A stretch of DNA of 64,000 nucleotides from assembly GCF_017921975.2 (NCBI RefSeq), contig NZ_JAGEMO020000023.1, forward strand, positions 1 through 64,000, written 5' to 3'. This DNA is from Hymenobacter terricola. GTDB taxonomy: Bacteria; Bacteroidota; Bacteroidia; Cytophagales; Hymenobacteraceae. Below the pieces are notes generated by a model. It saw only the letters and a list, made by a program, of their open reading frames with translations, did not search any database and was not told where the DNA came from. Positions within the stretch are counted from its first letter, which is position 1; each line of letters opens with the position of its first letter. Shown one piece after another: positions 47,370 to 56,972 of this stretch. The translations under genes and the position numbers were made by a program.

Positions 47370-49541
47370 TTACTTCCAGTCCCCGCCGCCGTCGGCCGGC
47401 TTGTCGGCCCCTTCGGGCTTCATGAGCTTGAACTCCACCCGGCGGTTCACCCTGGCGTCGGCATCGGTCAGCTCGTCCTTGAGGGGCTTGGTGGAGCCGT
47501 AGCCGAAGCTTTCGATGCGGTTGGGCTGGAGCTTGCCCTTGCGCTCGATGTAGTGGCGGATTTCCTCGGCCCGGTCCTGCGAGAGCTTCTCGTTCACGTC
47601 GGGGTCGCCGCTGCTGTCGGTGTGGCCCGCGATGCTGAGCCGGAACGTGGGGTGGTCCACCAGAAACAGCGCGATGCGGTCGAGCGTGGGATGCATATTG
47701 GCCAGCACCGTGGCCTTGCCCTGCTCAAACTCCAGGTTCCGGAAAATGAGTGGCAGCTTGTAGTCGATGCTGTTCGTGAGCAGGGTCATCACCGTGTCAC
47801 CCTTGAGCGCAAACTGCTTTTCGACGCTGAAAAAATCAGGGCTCTGAATCAGCATGGCATAGTGCGAGCCCTCAATCAGCTCGAAGTCGAACGTGCCATC
47901 GGGCCGGATAAACTTGCTGGCCACCTCAATGCCGTTATCGGTGTCAATGATGCTCACAATGCCCTTCAGCGGCTTGCTGCTCACCGAATCGATGAGGGTG
48001 CCCTCTACTTTGGTGGTGGCCAGGGGCTGGGCTTCCATCGGCAGCGGGAAGGAATAAAGGTCCAGGTTGTTCAAGTCCTGGGCCTCGGAGCGGGCGTAGT
48101 AGAGGTTTTTGCTTTCGCGGTCTATCGTGAAATAATATTCCGAGCCCTTGCCGTTCACCAGCGGGCCAATGTTTTTGGGCTCCTGCCAGCGGCCGCCCAC
48201 CTTGTAGGTTTTGTAGATGTCGAAGTCGCCAAAATTCAGCAGCTGCCCCCGCGAGCTGAAGTACAGCACGTGATACAGCGGATGATAAAACGGGCTCACC
48301 TCGTTCTCGCGGGTATTAATAACCGGCCCCACGTTTTCGGCCGCGCTCCACTGCCCGTTCTTCAGCTTGTGGGTGTAATAAATGTCGGACAACCCAAAGC
48401 CCCCCAGCCGGTCCGAGGCGAAATACAGCGTGTCCTCGCCCTGCGAGAGCGTGGGCTGCGAGTCCCAGGCCGGCGAATTCACCAGCATCCCCAGGCTTTT
48501 GGGCGTGCTCCACTTGCCGTCCTTTCCGCGCGTGGCCGTGAACAGGTCGCAGTTGCCGTGGCAGGTGGCGCACTCGCAGCGGGCGAAGTAGATGGTGCGC
48601 CCGTCTTTGCTCAGGCAGGCCGAGCCCTCGTTGTTGGGCGAGTTGATGGGCTTGGGCAGCGGCTCGGCATCGGTCCAGCTCACGCCTTCCCGGTGCGAAG
48701 TGTACAGGTCCTCGTCCACCACGCCGGTCAGGCCGCGCCGTTTGCGCTTGCTGCTGAACAGCAGCAGCGAATCGTTGCCGGCCAGGGCCGGCCCGTAGTC
48801 CGGCGCCTTGCTGTTGATGGCGTCGCCCATGCTCGTGTACACGCCCTTGGGCGGGTGGAAGGTGTTGAGGTTTTTGCGGTACTCTACCAGGTCGTAGTAC
48901 GTTTTCAGGGGCACGTACAGGTCCTTGTTCTTCGCTTCCAGCGAGTCGTAGTACAGCTGCACGCCTTTGTTGCTGGCGCGGCTGTGCTTCAGGGCCAGGC
49001 GGTAGTACGCCTTGGCTTTCACCGATTGGCTGTCGCGTTCCAGCAGCTGGCCCAGGCGCCAGAGCATGTCGGTGTTCCTGGCAAAATTGGTGGGCCCAAA
49101 CCGCGCCACGTAGTCCTCCAGCAGCAGCCGGGTCTGGTGGTATTGGCGGCGGCGCTCAGCCTTGGCAATGGCGCGCAGGGCCTTTTTGTCCTCGTAAAAC
49201 GGATAGCGGTTGATGTTCACGAAATCGGGCGTGCCGTCGGGCCGCAGGTGCAGCTTGCGGCTCACCCGGCTGTTGAGGCCGCGCACCCGGTAGGTGCCGG
49301 GCGCGATGGCGGGCTTGGGAGTGCCAGCCGGCTGATTGCCAAGGCCTGATTTAGCCGCTGGCTTCGCAATCGATTTCTTAGGCGCCGCCGAAGCCCCACC
49401 GCTGGTGGTATCGGCCGAGGGCGAGGCGGCGGCCGGAATGCGTTTCGTGGGCCGGCGCTGGGCGTGGGCGCACGGCGCGGCGGTCATTCCCAGCAACACG
49501 AGCAAGAAGAGAAACGAACACCGACGCAATAAAAAGGGCAT
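47370..49541 (-). CDS. OmpA-family protein with TPR/WD40 parts, PorE-like T9SS component
   Basis: 723 residues from the ATG at 49541 (MPFLLRRCSFLFLLVLLG, signal ending AHAQ). Residues about 100-230 are helical and repeat-like (TPR, e.g. WRLGQLLERDSQSVKAKAYY). About 240-530 form a TolB/WD40-like PD40 propeller (SACLSKDGRTIYFARCEC, FYHPLYHVLYFSSRG). About 530-620 is a carboxypeptidase-regulatory-like domain (VEGTLIDSVSSKPLKGIVSI). The C-terminus is an OmpA peptidoglycan-binding domain (IAGHTDSSGDPDVNEKLSQDRA). This order (TPR-WD40-CRD-OmpA) is that of PorE, so a T9SS role is likely, though OmpA-Omp28-type relatives exist. No lipobox is seen. Confidence 0.8.
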   Translation of the reverse strand: MPFLLRRCSFLFLLVLLGMTAAPCAHAQRRPTKRIPAAASPSADTTSGGASAAPKKSIAKPAAKSGLGNQPAGTPKPAIAPGTYRVRGLNSRVSRKLHLRPDGTPDFVNINRYPFYEDKKALRAIAKAERRRQYHQTRLLLEDYVARFGPTNFARNTDMLWRLGQLLERDSQSVKAKAYYRLALKHSRASNKGVQLYYDSLEAKNKDLYVPLKTYYDLVEYRKNLNTFHPPKGVYTSMGDAINSKAPDYGPALAGNDSLLLFSSKRKRRGLTGVVDEDLYTSHREGVSWTDAEPLPKPINSPNNEGSACLSKDGRTIYFARCECATCHGNCDLFTATRGKDGKWSTPKSLGMLVNSPAWDSQPTLSQGEDTLYFASDRLGGFGLSDIYYTHKLKNGQWSAAENVGPVINTRENEVSPFYHPLYHVLYFSSRGQLLNFGDFDIYKTYKVGGRWQEPKNIGPLVNGKGSEYYFTIDRESKNLYYARSEAQDLNNLDLYSFPLPMEAQPLATTKVEGTLIDSVSSKPLKGIVSIIDTDNGIEVASKFIRPDGTFDFELIEGSHYAMLIQSPDFFSVEKQFALKGDTVMTLLTNSIDYKLPLIFRNLEFEQGKATVLANMHPTLDRIALFLVDHPTFRLSIAGHTDSSGDPDVNEKLSQDRAEEIRHYIERKGKLQPNRIESFGYGSTKPLKDELTDADARVNRRVEFKLMKPEGADKPADGGGDWK

Positions 49542-49763
49542 TAGTAGAGTAATGAAAGAATAAGTTGCGCAAGTTGCCAACAATTTAGCGATTTTGCGGG
49601 GTATGGCTTGCTCAGAGTGCGCCGCTTTGGCGGCCCGCCGCCGCTGGCACGGCCCTTGAAGGCCAAACGCAGCGGGGGGACGTATCTTGTACCTCTTGTT
49701 TCCTGAGGCGGCGGGCTGCCAATCTGGCACCCGCCGCCGTTGCTTCTGGCTTTACTCTCGTAC

Positions 49764-52271
49764 ATGCGTCTGGCATCTGCTTTCTCCTCCTCTGCGTCCC
49801 CGTTGCGGGCCCTCAGCGACTCCAATTCTCAACCCGAAGCCATCGCCATTATGGCCGCCGACCCCGACCACCTCCTGCGCGGCGACGACGCCCCGCCCAC
49901 GCTGCCGTTGCTGCCGGTGCGCAACACCGTCCTGTTTCCGGGCGTGGTGCTGCCGGTCACCGTCACCCGCAAAAAAAGCGTGAAGCTGGTGCGCAAAGCC
50001 TACGCCGCCGACAAGCTCCTCGGCGTGGTGGCCCAGCAAAATCCCGACGCCGACGAGCCCACTACCGACGAGCTGCACCCCGTGGGCACCCTGGCCCGCA
50101 TTCTGAAGCTGCTGGAACAGCCCGATGGCCAGATTACCATCATCCTGCAAGGCCAGGTGCGCTTCACCGTCGAAGAGCAGCTCTCGTTCACGCCTCTGGT
50201 GGCGCGGGTGAGCTACTTCAACGAAGTGGCCCTGAACCCGGATATTCCGGGCGAGTTCGGCCTGCTGCAAGCCCTGCGCGAAGCCGCCACCAAGGTGCTG
50301 GAGCTCACGCCCGAGATTCCGATGGAAGCCCGGGCCATGCTCGACGGCATTCAGTCGCCGGCTTTCCTCACGCACTTCCTGTCCTCCAACGTGCAGCTCG
50401 ACCTGCCCGCCAAACAGCGCCTTCTGGCACTGGCCGACCCCGAGCAGCAGGCCCGCCAGCTCCTTGAAGCCCTGCTCAGCCAGGCCGAGCTGCTCGAAAT
50501 CAAGCAGGACATCCGCTCCAAAACCCACACCGGGATTGATGCCCAGCAGCGCGAGTATTTCCTGCGCCAGCAGCTCAAAACCCTGCAGGACGAGCTGGGC
50601 CAGGACGGCCCCGACGAAGACGTGCACCGCCTGCGCGCCCGCGCCGAAACCAAAAAATGGCCCGAAGCCGTGGCGCTCCACTTCAAAAAGGAGATGGAGA
50701 AGCTGGCCCGCACCAACCCCATGGCCCCCGATTATTCGGTGAGCATGAACTACGTCGAATTTATGCTGGACCTGCCCTGGGGCGAGTACACCAAGGATAA
50801 ATTCAACCTCAAACAGACCAAAAAAATCCTTGACGCCGACCATTTCGGCCTCGAAAAGGTGAAGGAGCGCATCCTCGAATACCTCGCCGTGCTCAAGCTG
50901 AAGCAGGATTTGAAAGCGCCGATTTTGTGCCTGTACGGCCCTCCCGGCGTGGGCAAAACCAGCCTGGGCCGCAGCATTGCCGCCGCTATGGGCCGCAAGT
51001 ACATCCGCATGAGCCTGGGTGGGGTGCGCGACGAAGCCGAGATTCGCGGGCACCGCAAAACCTACGTGGGGGCCATGCCCGGCCGCATTATTGCCCAGAT
51101 TAAGAAAGTGGGCGTGTCGAACCCCGTCATCATTCTCGATGAGATTGATAAGGTGAGCAGCGACTTCCGCGGCGACCCCAGCTCGGCCCTGCTCGAAGTG
51201 CTGGACCCCGAGCAGAACGCCACCTTCACCGACAACTACCTGGAGGTGGAATACGACCTGAGCAAGGTCCTGTTTATCGCCACGGCCAACTCGCTTGACA
51301 CCATCCAGCCCGCCCTGCGCGACCGGATGGAAATCATCGACCTCACCGGCTACACGCAGGAGGAGAAAGTGCAGATTGCCCGCAAGCACCTCTGGCCCAA
51401 GCAGCTCAAAGAGCACGGCCTGGGCGAAGCCGAGGTGAAAATCACCGACGCCGCCCTGCACCGCGTGGCCGATGACTACACCCGGGAATCGGGCGTGCGC
51501 GGCCTGGAGCGCAAGTTGGCCGCCGTGACCCGCAACCTGGCCCGCCGCAAGGCCGGCAAAGAGCCCCTGCCCGCCGTGATGGAGCCCTCCGAAATCCGCA
51601 AAATCCTCGGCGCGGCCATCTTCGACCGCGACCAGTACCAGGACAACGACACCGCCGGCGTGGTGACGGGCCTGGCCTGGACCTCGGTGGGCGGCGATAT
51701 TCTGTTCGTGGAAAGCCTGCTGAGCCGGGGCCGGGGCAAGCTCACGCTCAGCGGCCAGCTGGGCGACGTGATGAAGGAATCGGCCATCACAGCCTTGTCC
51801 TACCTGCGCTCGCGGGCCGACGAAATCGGCATCGATTACCGCTTGTTTGAGCAGTACGACCTGCACATTCACTTCCCCGAGGGCGCTGTGCCCAAGGACG
51901 GACCCAGCGCCGGCATTGCCATTTTTACCAGCATGGCCTCGGCCTTCACCCAGCGCCGGGTGCGCCCGCGCCTCGCCATGACCGGCGAAATCACGCTGCG
52001 CGGCAAGGTGTTGCCCGTGGGCGGCATCAAGGAAAAGCTGCTGGCCGCTCGCCGCGCCGGCATGAAGGACATTATTCTCTGTCCCAAAAACCGCAAGGAC
52101 ATTGAGGAAATCCAGGAGGACTACCTCAAGGGCCTCACCATTCATTATGCCGACCGTGTGGACGATGTGCTGCGCGTGGCCCTGCTCGATGAGCTGGTGC
52201 CGCACCCCCAAAAGCTGCCCGTACGCGACGAGCCCGTGCCCGTGGCCGGCCCCAGCGTGGAAGTACAGTAG
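49764..52271 (+). CDS. lon: ATP-dependent Lon protease
   Basis: About 835 residues. The LON substrate domain opens LPLLPVRNTVLFPGVVLPV; Walker A is GPPGVGKTSLGR near residue 390 and Walker B region IILDEIDKVSSDFRGDP; the catalytic Ser lies in PKDGPSAGIAIFTS and the Lys in VGGIKEKLLAARRAG. Start is uncertain: ATG at 49764 (MRLASAFSSSASPL) is my choice, 49740 and the later ATG at 49851 (MAADPDHLL) are alternatives, all upstream of the conserved core. Cytoplasmic quality-control protease. Confidence 0.96.
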   Translation: MRLASAFSSSASPLRALSDSNSQPEAIAIMAADPDHLLRGDDAPPTLPLLPVRNTVLFPGVVLPVTVTRKKSVKLVRKAYAADKLLGVVAQQNPDADEPTTDELHPVGTLARILKLLEQPDGQITIILQGQVRFTVEEQLSFTPLVARVSYFNEVALNPDIPGEFGLLQALREAATKVLELTPEIPMEARAMLDGIQSPAFLTHFLSSNVQLDLPAKQRLLALADPEQQARQLLEALLSQAELLEIKQDIRSKTHTGIDAQQREYFLRQQLKTLQDELGQDGPDEDVHRLRARAETKKWPEAVALHFKKEMEKLARTNPMAPDYSVSMNYVEFMLDLPWGEYTKDKFNLKQTKKILDADHFGLEKVKERILEYLAVLKLKQDLKAPILCLYGPPGVGKTSLGRSIAAAMGRKYIRMSLGGVRDEAEIRGHRKTYVGAMPGRIIAQIKKVGVSNPVIILDEIDKVSSDFRGDPSSALLEVLDPEQNATFTDNYLEVEYDLSKVLFIATANSLDTIQPALRDRMEIIDLTGYTQEEKVQIARKHLWPKQLKEHGLGEAEVKITDAALHRVADDYTRESGVRGLERKLAAVTRNLARRKAGKEPLPAVMEPSEIRKILGAAIFDRDQYQDNDTAGVVTGLAWTSVGGDILFVESLLSRGRGKLTLSGQLGDVMKESAITALSYLRSRADEIGIDYRLFEQYDLHIHFPEGAVPKDGPSAGIAIFTSMASAFTQRRVRPRLAMTGEITLRGKVLPVGGIKEKLLAARRAGMKDIILCPKNRKDIEEIQEDYLKGLTIHYADRVDDVLRVALLDELVPHPQKLPVRDEPVPVAGPSVEVQ

Positions 52272-52399
52272 GTAAAAACATGCTTTGGCTTGTTCCGGTA
52301 CAGAACATGAGGAATACTTTAGCGCCCTAATCGGCGTTAAGTAGTTCGCAGGCTGCGGCCGTTCTGTCGGGAACAAGCTGAAGCATATTCTACACCCGT

Positions 52400-52407
52400 T
52401 ACCTTAG
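52400..52407 (+). promoter_or_regulatory. -7-like element TACCTTAG just before porQ
   Basis: TACCTTAG (one change from TAnnTTTG) ends four bases before the ATG at 52412, again leaving essentially no leader. Confidence 0.4.
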
Positions 52408-52411
52408 CTAT

Positions 52412-53473
52412 ATGAAGCAGTTTTCCGCGCGCCGGGTAGCCGGTTTTGGCCTTTTGTTGGGAGTGATGGGGTTGCGGCCGGCCGCCGCGCAGCAGCTTGG
52501 CGGGCGGGCGGTATTTCCGTTTCTGGACCTGCCGCCGAGTGCGCAGTTGGCGGCTTTGGGCGGCATGAGCGTGTCGGCCCGCAACGACGACCCAACCATG
52601 TTGTACGGCAATCCGGCCCTGCTGAACCCGGATATGGACGGCCGCCTGGCGCTAAGCTACGTGGCGTATCTGGCCGATATCAAACAGAGCACTGCGGCCT
52701 ACGTCTTCAATACCAAGAAGGCCGGGCGCTTCGGCATTGGCGTCACCTACCTCAACTACGGCGATTTCGAGAGCTATGACGCGGCCGGCAACAGCCTGGG
52801 TACATTCGGCGTGAACGAGTACACGGTGGGCGTGACGGACTCCTACACCAAGGGCAAATTCACGTTTGGCGTCACTACCAAGGTGGCCGTGAGCAGCATT
52901 GCAGGCAGCCGCTCGCTGGCGGGCGTGGGCGACGCGGGCGTGGTGTACAAGCACCCCACGGCCGATTTTACGGCGGGCCTGGCCGTGAAAAACGCTGGCT
53001 ATCAGTTCTCGCCCTACCCCGGCACGGACCGCGGGCCCCTGCCGCTTGATGTGCAGCTAGGGGCCACCGTGAAACCGGAACACATGCCGCTGCGCTTCTC
53101 CCTCACCGCGCACCACCTGCAAATGTGGGATATTCAGTACCTCGACCCCAACCAGCGCGGCACCCTCGATGCCAACAACGTGGAGAAGAAGCCCACCAAA
53201 AGCTTCGGCGACAACCTGGCCCGGCACTTCACCGCCAGCGCGGCCCTGGTCCTGGGCAAAGGCCTGAATATCCGGGTGGGCTATAACCACCTTCAGCGCC
53301 GCGAACTGCGCCTGGACAATACCAGCGGCAGCGCCGGCCTGAGCTTTGGCGTGATGCTCAAAATCAGCACGTTTCAGATTGACTACACCCACGCCACGCT
53401 GCAGGCAGCGGGCTCCAGCGAATACTTCACGCTGTCGCGCAACCTGGATTCGCTGTTCAAGAAGAAGGAATAG
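52412..53473 (+). CDS. porQ: Type IX secretion system protein PorQ
   Basis: 353 residues with a signal peptide (GLLLGVMGLRPAAAQQ). The PorQ-type opening GRAVFPFLDLPPSAQLAALGG and SARNDDPTMLYGNPALLNPDM are clear, followed by beta-strand repeats of an outer-membrane barrel (YGDFESYDAAGNSLG, GVTDSYTKGKFTFGVT, FSLTAHHLQMWDIQYL). PorQ belongs to the T9SS attachment/translocon set and helps surface anchoring of cargo. Its cargo type is encoded in the same window (two propellers). Preceded by a -7-like element four bases before its ATG, followed by repeat B copy 7. Confidence 0.92.
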   Translation: MKQFSARRVAGFGLLLGVMGLRPAAAQQLGGRAVFPFLDLPPSAQLAALGGMSVSARNDDPTMLYGNPALLNPDMDGRLALSYVAYLADIKQSTAAYVFNTKKAGRFGIGVTYLNYGDFESYDAAGNSLGTFGVNEYTVGVTDSYTKGKFTFGVTTKVAVSSIAGSRSLAGVGDAGVVYKHPTADFTAGLAVKNAGYQFSPYPGTDRGPLPLDVQLGATVKPEHMPLRFSLTAHHLQMWDIQYLDPNQRGTLDANNVEKKPTKSFGDNLARHFTASAALVLGKGLNIRVGYNHLQRRELRLDNTSGSAGLSFGVMLKISTFQIDYTHATLQAAGSSEYFTLSRNLDSLFKKKE

Positions 53474-53493
53474 CCTATACTCATACACGACCA

Positions 53494-53590
53494 GAACGTC
53501 ATGCTGAGCGGAGCCGAAGCATCTCCACCGCGCCACTAATCACATTTAGTACTGCGGCAGAGACGCTTCGGCAAGCTCAGCATGACGTTC
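53494..53590. repeat. Long palindromic repeat, family B, copy 7
   Basis: Arms GAACGTCATGCTGAGCGGAG...GAAGCATCTC and GAGACGCTTCGG...GCTCAGCATGACGTTC. It fills most of the gap from porQ to hslU and ends 29 bases before the hslU ATG. Confidence 0.85.
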
Positions 53591-53619
53591 TTTTGCTCCC
53601 TGTTTTCCGTACACTTCCC

Positions 53620-55026
53620 ATGCTCAACCAAGATTTCCTAACCCCGGCCCAGATTGTGGCCGAACTCGATAAGTACATCATCGGCCAGCACGAGGCCAAG
53701 CGCCACGTCGCCATTGCCCTGCGCAACCGCTGGCGCCGCCTGCACGCCCCGCTCGACATGCAGGCCGAAATAGTGCCCAACAACATTCTGATGATTGGGG
53801 CCACCGGCGTGGGCAAAACCGAAATTGCCCGTCGCCTGGCCCACCTCGCCGACGCGCCCTTTGTGAAAGTAGAGGCCAGCAAGTTCACCGAAGTGGGCTA
53901 TGTGGGCCGCGACGTGGAAAGCATGGTGCGCGACCTCGCCGAGCAGTCGTTCAACCGCGTGAAAGCCCGCCGCCAGGAAGCCGTGAAAGCTCAGGCCGCC
54001 GACGCTGTGGAGGAATTGATTCTCGACGCTCTGATTCCCGCCATGCCCCGGCCCGCCGGTACCAAAGCCGGCGTTGGCTTTGGCAGTGGGGGAGGGGACG
54101 ACATGCCGCAGTCGGATGCCGAACTGAACGAGCGTACCCGCGAGCGGTTCCGCCAGAAAATTAAAAACGGCGAGCTCGAAGACCGCAAAATCGAGATTCA
54201 GGTAGCGCAGTCCGGTCCCAGCGTGGGCATCATGGGGGCGCCTCCCGGCATGGACGAAGGCACGCTTTCCGGCCTGCAGGACATGCTGGGGAACATGATG
54301 CCTAAGAAAACCCGCAAGCGCAAAGTGACCGTGGCCGAGGCCCGCAAGCTGCTCCTCGACGAGGAAGCCGCCAAACTCATCGACATGGACGAGGTGAAGG
54401 ACGAAGCCGTGCGCCAGGCTGAAAACGCCGGCATCATCTTTATCGACGAAATTGACAAAGTAGCCAGCAGCGGCGGCAAAAACGGCGGCGGTGGCCCCGA
54501 CGTGAGCCGCCAGGGCGTGCAGCGCGACCTGCTGCCCATCGTGGAAGGCTCGGCCGTGAACACCAAGTATGGCATCGTCAACACCGACCACATCCTGTTC
54601 ATCGCCGCCGGCGCCTTCCACGTCAGCAAGCCTTCGGACCTTATTCCCGAGCTGCAAGGCCGTTTCCCCATCCGCGTCGAGCTGCAAAGCCTCACCAAGG
54701 AAGACTTCTACCACATCCTCAAAGAGCCCAAAAATGCCCTCACCAAGCAATACGAGGCCCTGCTCAAAGCCGAGGAAGTCGAGCTAACCTTCGATGACGC
54801 GGCCCTGGAGCGCTTGGCTGAAATTGCCTTCGAGGTAAACTCAGAGGTCGAAAACATCGGGGCCCGCCGCCTGCACACCGTCATGAGCCGCTTGCTCAAC
54901 GACATCCTCTACGACGTACCGGACAAGATTGGGGCCAACGCCCACATCCTCATCACCGCCGCCCTGGTGGACGAGCGCCTGGCCGGCATGGTGAAAAACC
55001 GCGATTTGAGCCAGTATATTCTATAG
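53620..55026 (+). CDS. hslU: HslU ATPase subunit of HslVU protease
   Basis: 468 residues from the ATG at 53620 (MLNQDFLTPAQIVAELDKYI). Walker A is GATGVGKTEIARRLA, Walker B IIFIDEIDKVA near residue 282; between them the I-domain with TEVGYVGRDVESMVRDLAE and the long inserted region (about 105-240). Sensor motif and C-terminal alpha domain (NIGARRLHTVMSRLLNDI) are intact. It unfolds substrates for HslV. The usual partner gene hslV is not adjacent (upstream is porQ, downstream is a structured gap), so HslV must be elsewhere or absent. Confidence 0.96.
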   Translation: MLNQDFLTPAQIVAELDKYIIGQHEAKRHVAIALRNRWRRLHAPLDMQAEIVPNNILMIGATGVGKTEIARRLAHLADAPFVKVEASKFTEVGYVGRDVESMVRDLAEQSFNRVKARRQEAVKAQAADAVEELILDALIPAMPRPAGTKAGVGFGSGGGDDMPQSDAELNERTRERFRQKIKNGELEDRKIEIQVAQSGPSVGIMGAPPGMDEGTLSGLQDMLGNMMPKKTRKRKVTVAEARKLLLDEEAAKLIDMDEVKDEAVRQAENAGIIFIDEIDKVASSGGKNGGGGPDVSRQGVQRDLLPIVEGSAVNTKYGIVNTDHILFIAAGAFHVSKPSDLIPELQGRFPIRVELQSLTKEDFYHILKEPKNALTKQYEALLKAEEVELTFDDAALERLAEIAFEVNSEVENIGARRLHTVMSRLLNDILYDVPDKIGANAHILITAALVDERLAGMVKNRDLSQYIL

Positions 55027-55049
55027 TGGCGGTTTGGTTTTTAATGCAG

Positions 55050-55250
55050 AAAAGCCCCGGCCAATTGGCCTTGTCCTTACCCAACTCTTTTTCCGACTTC
55101 CCGAGTTAACGCCAAGGCCCTTTTTTGCTGGCTGACCCCGCTTGAAAAGCGGCAAACCGGATAGGCAACCGCGCAAACGCCCTTCCAGCCACATGGCCGG
55201 AAGGGCGTTTGCGTTTTGGGTAAGGACAAGGCCAATTGGCCAGGGCTTTT
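55050..55250. repeat. 201-base structured element with 35-base inverted arms
   Basis: AAAAGCCCCGGCCAATTGGC... (55050-55084) is complementary to 55216-55250 over 35 bases with one mismatch, including a 12-base palindrome GGCCAATTGGCC in each arm. The interior (131 bases) holds a second long hairpin (GCAAACGCCCTTCC... with ...GGAAGGGCGTTTGC, about 55176-55212) and a smaller one, CCGCTTGAAAAGCGG. It ends in TTTTTATT and lies between convergent hslU and susD. It may be a bidirectional terminator, a MITE or an RNA. Confidence 0.75.
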
Positions 55251-55268
55251 TATTGAATTGTTAATCAG

Positions 55269-56951
55269 TTAGTAACCAGGGTTTTGCTGAGCGGCTAACG
55301 TGGGGTTGCTGCCAACCTCAAGGGCCGGGATAGGCCACAGAAACTGAGTGGAATTGGCTGGCGTAGCCGATACCAGCTGGCCCGTGAGCAAGCCGGTATT
55401 GCCGCAGGAATAACGTGCCAGCGAAACCTGGCTACTGCCCAGGTTGCCATAAAACTTGGCCGGGATGCCACCCCCTGGAATGGGAGCAAATGCGGCCTCG
55501 GACGAAAGGCGTGAGATATCGCCCCAGCGTTTGCCTTCGCCCACAAACTCAATGCGACGCTCGTTTAGAATGGCCTGAACCAAGGCATTTCCGGTAAGTG
55601 AGCCGGCAGCGAATTGGTCAGCAGCAGTTGTTACCGAGCGGTTGCGCACGGCATTCAGTAGGCTAAGGGCCAAGGGGCTATTACCAGTGCGGGCCAGCGC
55701 TTCGGCTTGGTTCAGCAGCACCTCCGCGTAGCGGATGATGGGCGCGAAATCAGAGTTGTTAGCGGGGTCGGTGTACTTTCTGATGACGTAGCACGCCGGA
55801 GCGGCCGGGTTAGCCACCATCATTGCGGTGCGGCGCAGGTCTGCGCAGGTGAAGAAAGGCGCATTGTAGAGAATAGGGCTGACCCCGAGCAAGGAGCGGC
55901 CGTTGATGGTGGTGGTGGCAAATACGCTCGACAGGCCGCCGTTTACACCCGTGTTATCAGCGGTACTGTTTTCAATTGAAAAGATGCTTTCTGCCGTAGC
56001 AACTGGTCCACCAGGAAAAGCAGCGCGTTGCGTGGGCATCAACTGGTACTGTGCCGTTGCGCCCCCAAATGGTGCCGGGCTCGTGAAGGTGGTCGTGCCC
56101 GTAATGAGCTTGCTGCCTTCCCTAACCAATTCGGCCCAGTTAGCCTGGTGCAACCGGATGCGTTGCTTCAGAGCAATTGCCGCGCCTTTGGTAGCCCGCG
56201 TTACCGATGGGGCCGGCGGGGCGGGCGTAATTGCCAGTGTGCGGGTTACGGGCAGGTTTGCTTCGGCGAAGTCGAGGTCGGCCAGAATTTTGGCATAATC
56301 ATCGGCTACGGTGCCGCGGCCTTGCGATTTAGCCAGCTCCAGACCGGCAATGGTGTTTACCGGAACGTCGCGATATGGCACCCCGGGACTGCTGCCGTTA
56401 TTTTCGGCAAAGGGCCGCGAATAGTTCAGCACCAGTTCATGGTGGGCCAGCGCCCGCAGAAACCGCAACTCGCCTTCATAAGCGGCGGCATCGGCGGCGG
56501 TGATAACCCCGGCCGCAGCAGCTTTCCGAACGCCCTCTATGGTTACGTTGGCTTGGTTTGCCACGGCATAGCAGTTCGACCACATATTGACGATGTTCGG
56601 GCTAGCCGTCGTCACGGTGTTCGAAAACACGATGCCAAAGAAGCCAAGCATATCGGTCACATCTTCGCCTCTAGCATCGCCCAGGTCAATCGAGGCCGCG
56701 CCAAAAGGATAGCCGCGAACACCTAACGCGGTGCCATTCAAAGGGTCGTAAAAACCCGATTGGGCAGAGTTATAAACACCGGCCACGGCCAGCGCAATGC
56801 GAGCAGGGTCGTTGTAAACGGCTGTCTCCGAAAGCACATCTTTCGGTTGCAGGTCCGTTACCTGGCAGGCTCCCAGGCCCAAAGTGGCGGTAAATGCCAC
56901 TGCCAGAACCCGCTGGCGGCTGCCGGCAATTATGTTGAATATGTTCTTCAT
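55269..56951 (-). CDS. SusD/RagB-family nutrient-binding lipoprotein
   Basis: 560 residues with a lipoprotein signal (ATLGLGACQVTDLQPKDV, Cys about residue 29). TPR-like helices and the typical N-terminal SusD sequence LQPKDVLSETAVYNDPARIALAVAGVYNSAQ are seen, and the C-terminal half contains FAPIIRYAEVLLNQAEALAR and ILNERRIEFVGEGKRWGD, the RagB/SusD signature. It sits over the SusC barrel as a lid. Partner SusC lies upstream at 56973-60134 on the same strand (22-base gap). Substrate cannot be read. Confidence 0.95.
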   Translation of the reverse strand: MKNIFNIIAGSRQRVLAVAFTATLGLGACQVTDLQPKDVLSETAVYNDPARIALAVAGVYNSAQSGFYDPLNGTALGVRGYPFGAASIDLGDARGEDVTDMLGFFGIVFSNTVTTASPNIVNMWSNCYAVANQANVTIEGVRKAAAAGVITAADAAAYEGELRFLRALAHHELVLNYSRPFAENNGSSPGVPYRDVPVNTIAGLELAKSQGRGTVADDYAKILADLDFAEANLPVTRTLAITPAPPAPSVTRATKGAAIALKQRIRLHQANWAELVREGSKLITGTTTFTSPAPFGGATAQYQLMPTQRAAFPGGPVATAESIFSIENSTADNTGVNGGLSSVFATTTINGRSLLGVSPILYNAPFFTCADLRRTAMMVANPAAPACYVIRKYTDPANNSDFAPIIRYAEVLLNQAEALARTGNSPLALSLLNAVRNRSVTTAADQFAAGSLTGNALVQAILNERRIEFVGEGKRWGDISRLSSEAAFAPIPGGGIPAKFYGNLGSSQVSLARYSCGNTGLLTGQLVSATPANSTQFLWPIPALEVGSNPTLAAQQNPGY

Positions 56952-56972
56952 GAAAATAGCAAGATTTAGAAA

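Noticed and set aside
47205..49349. Long open frame that starts in the 21-base array and runs opposite the PorE-like gene
   Set aside because: Its first 60 codons are the repeat array and the rest is antisense to a supported gene; I do not claim a heptad protein.
49752..52376. Long open frame opposite lon
   Set aside because: Antisense shadow; no domain.
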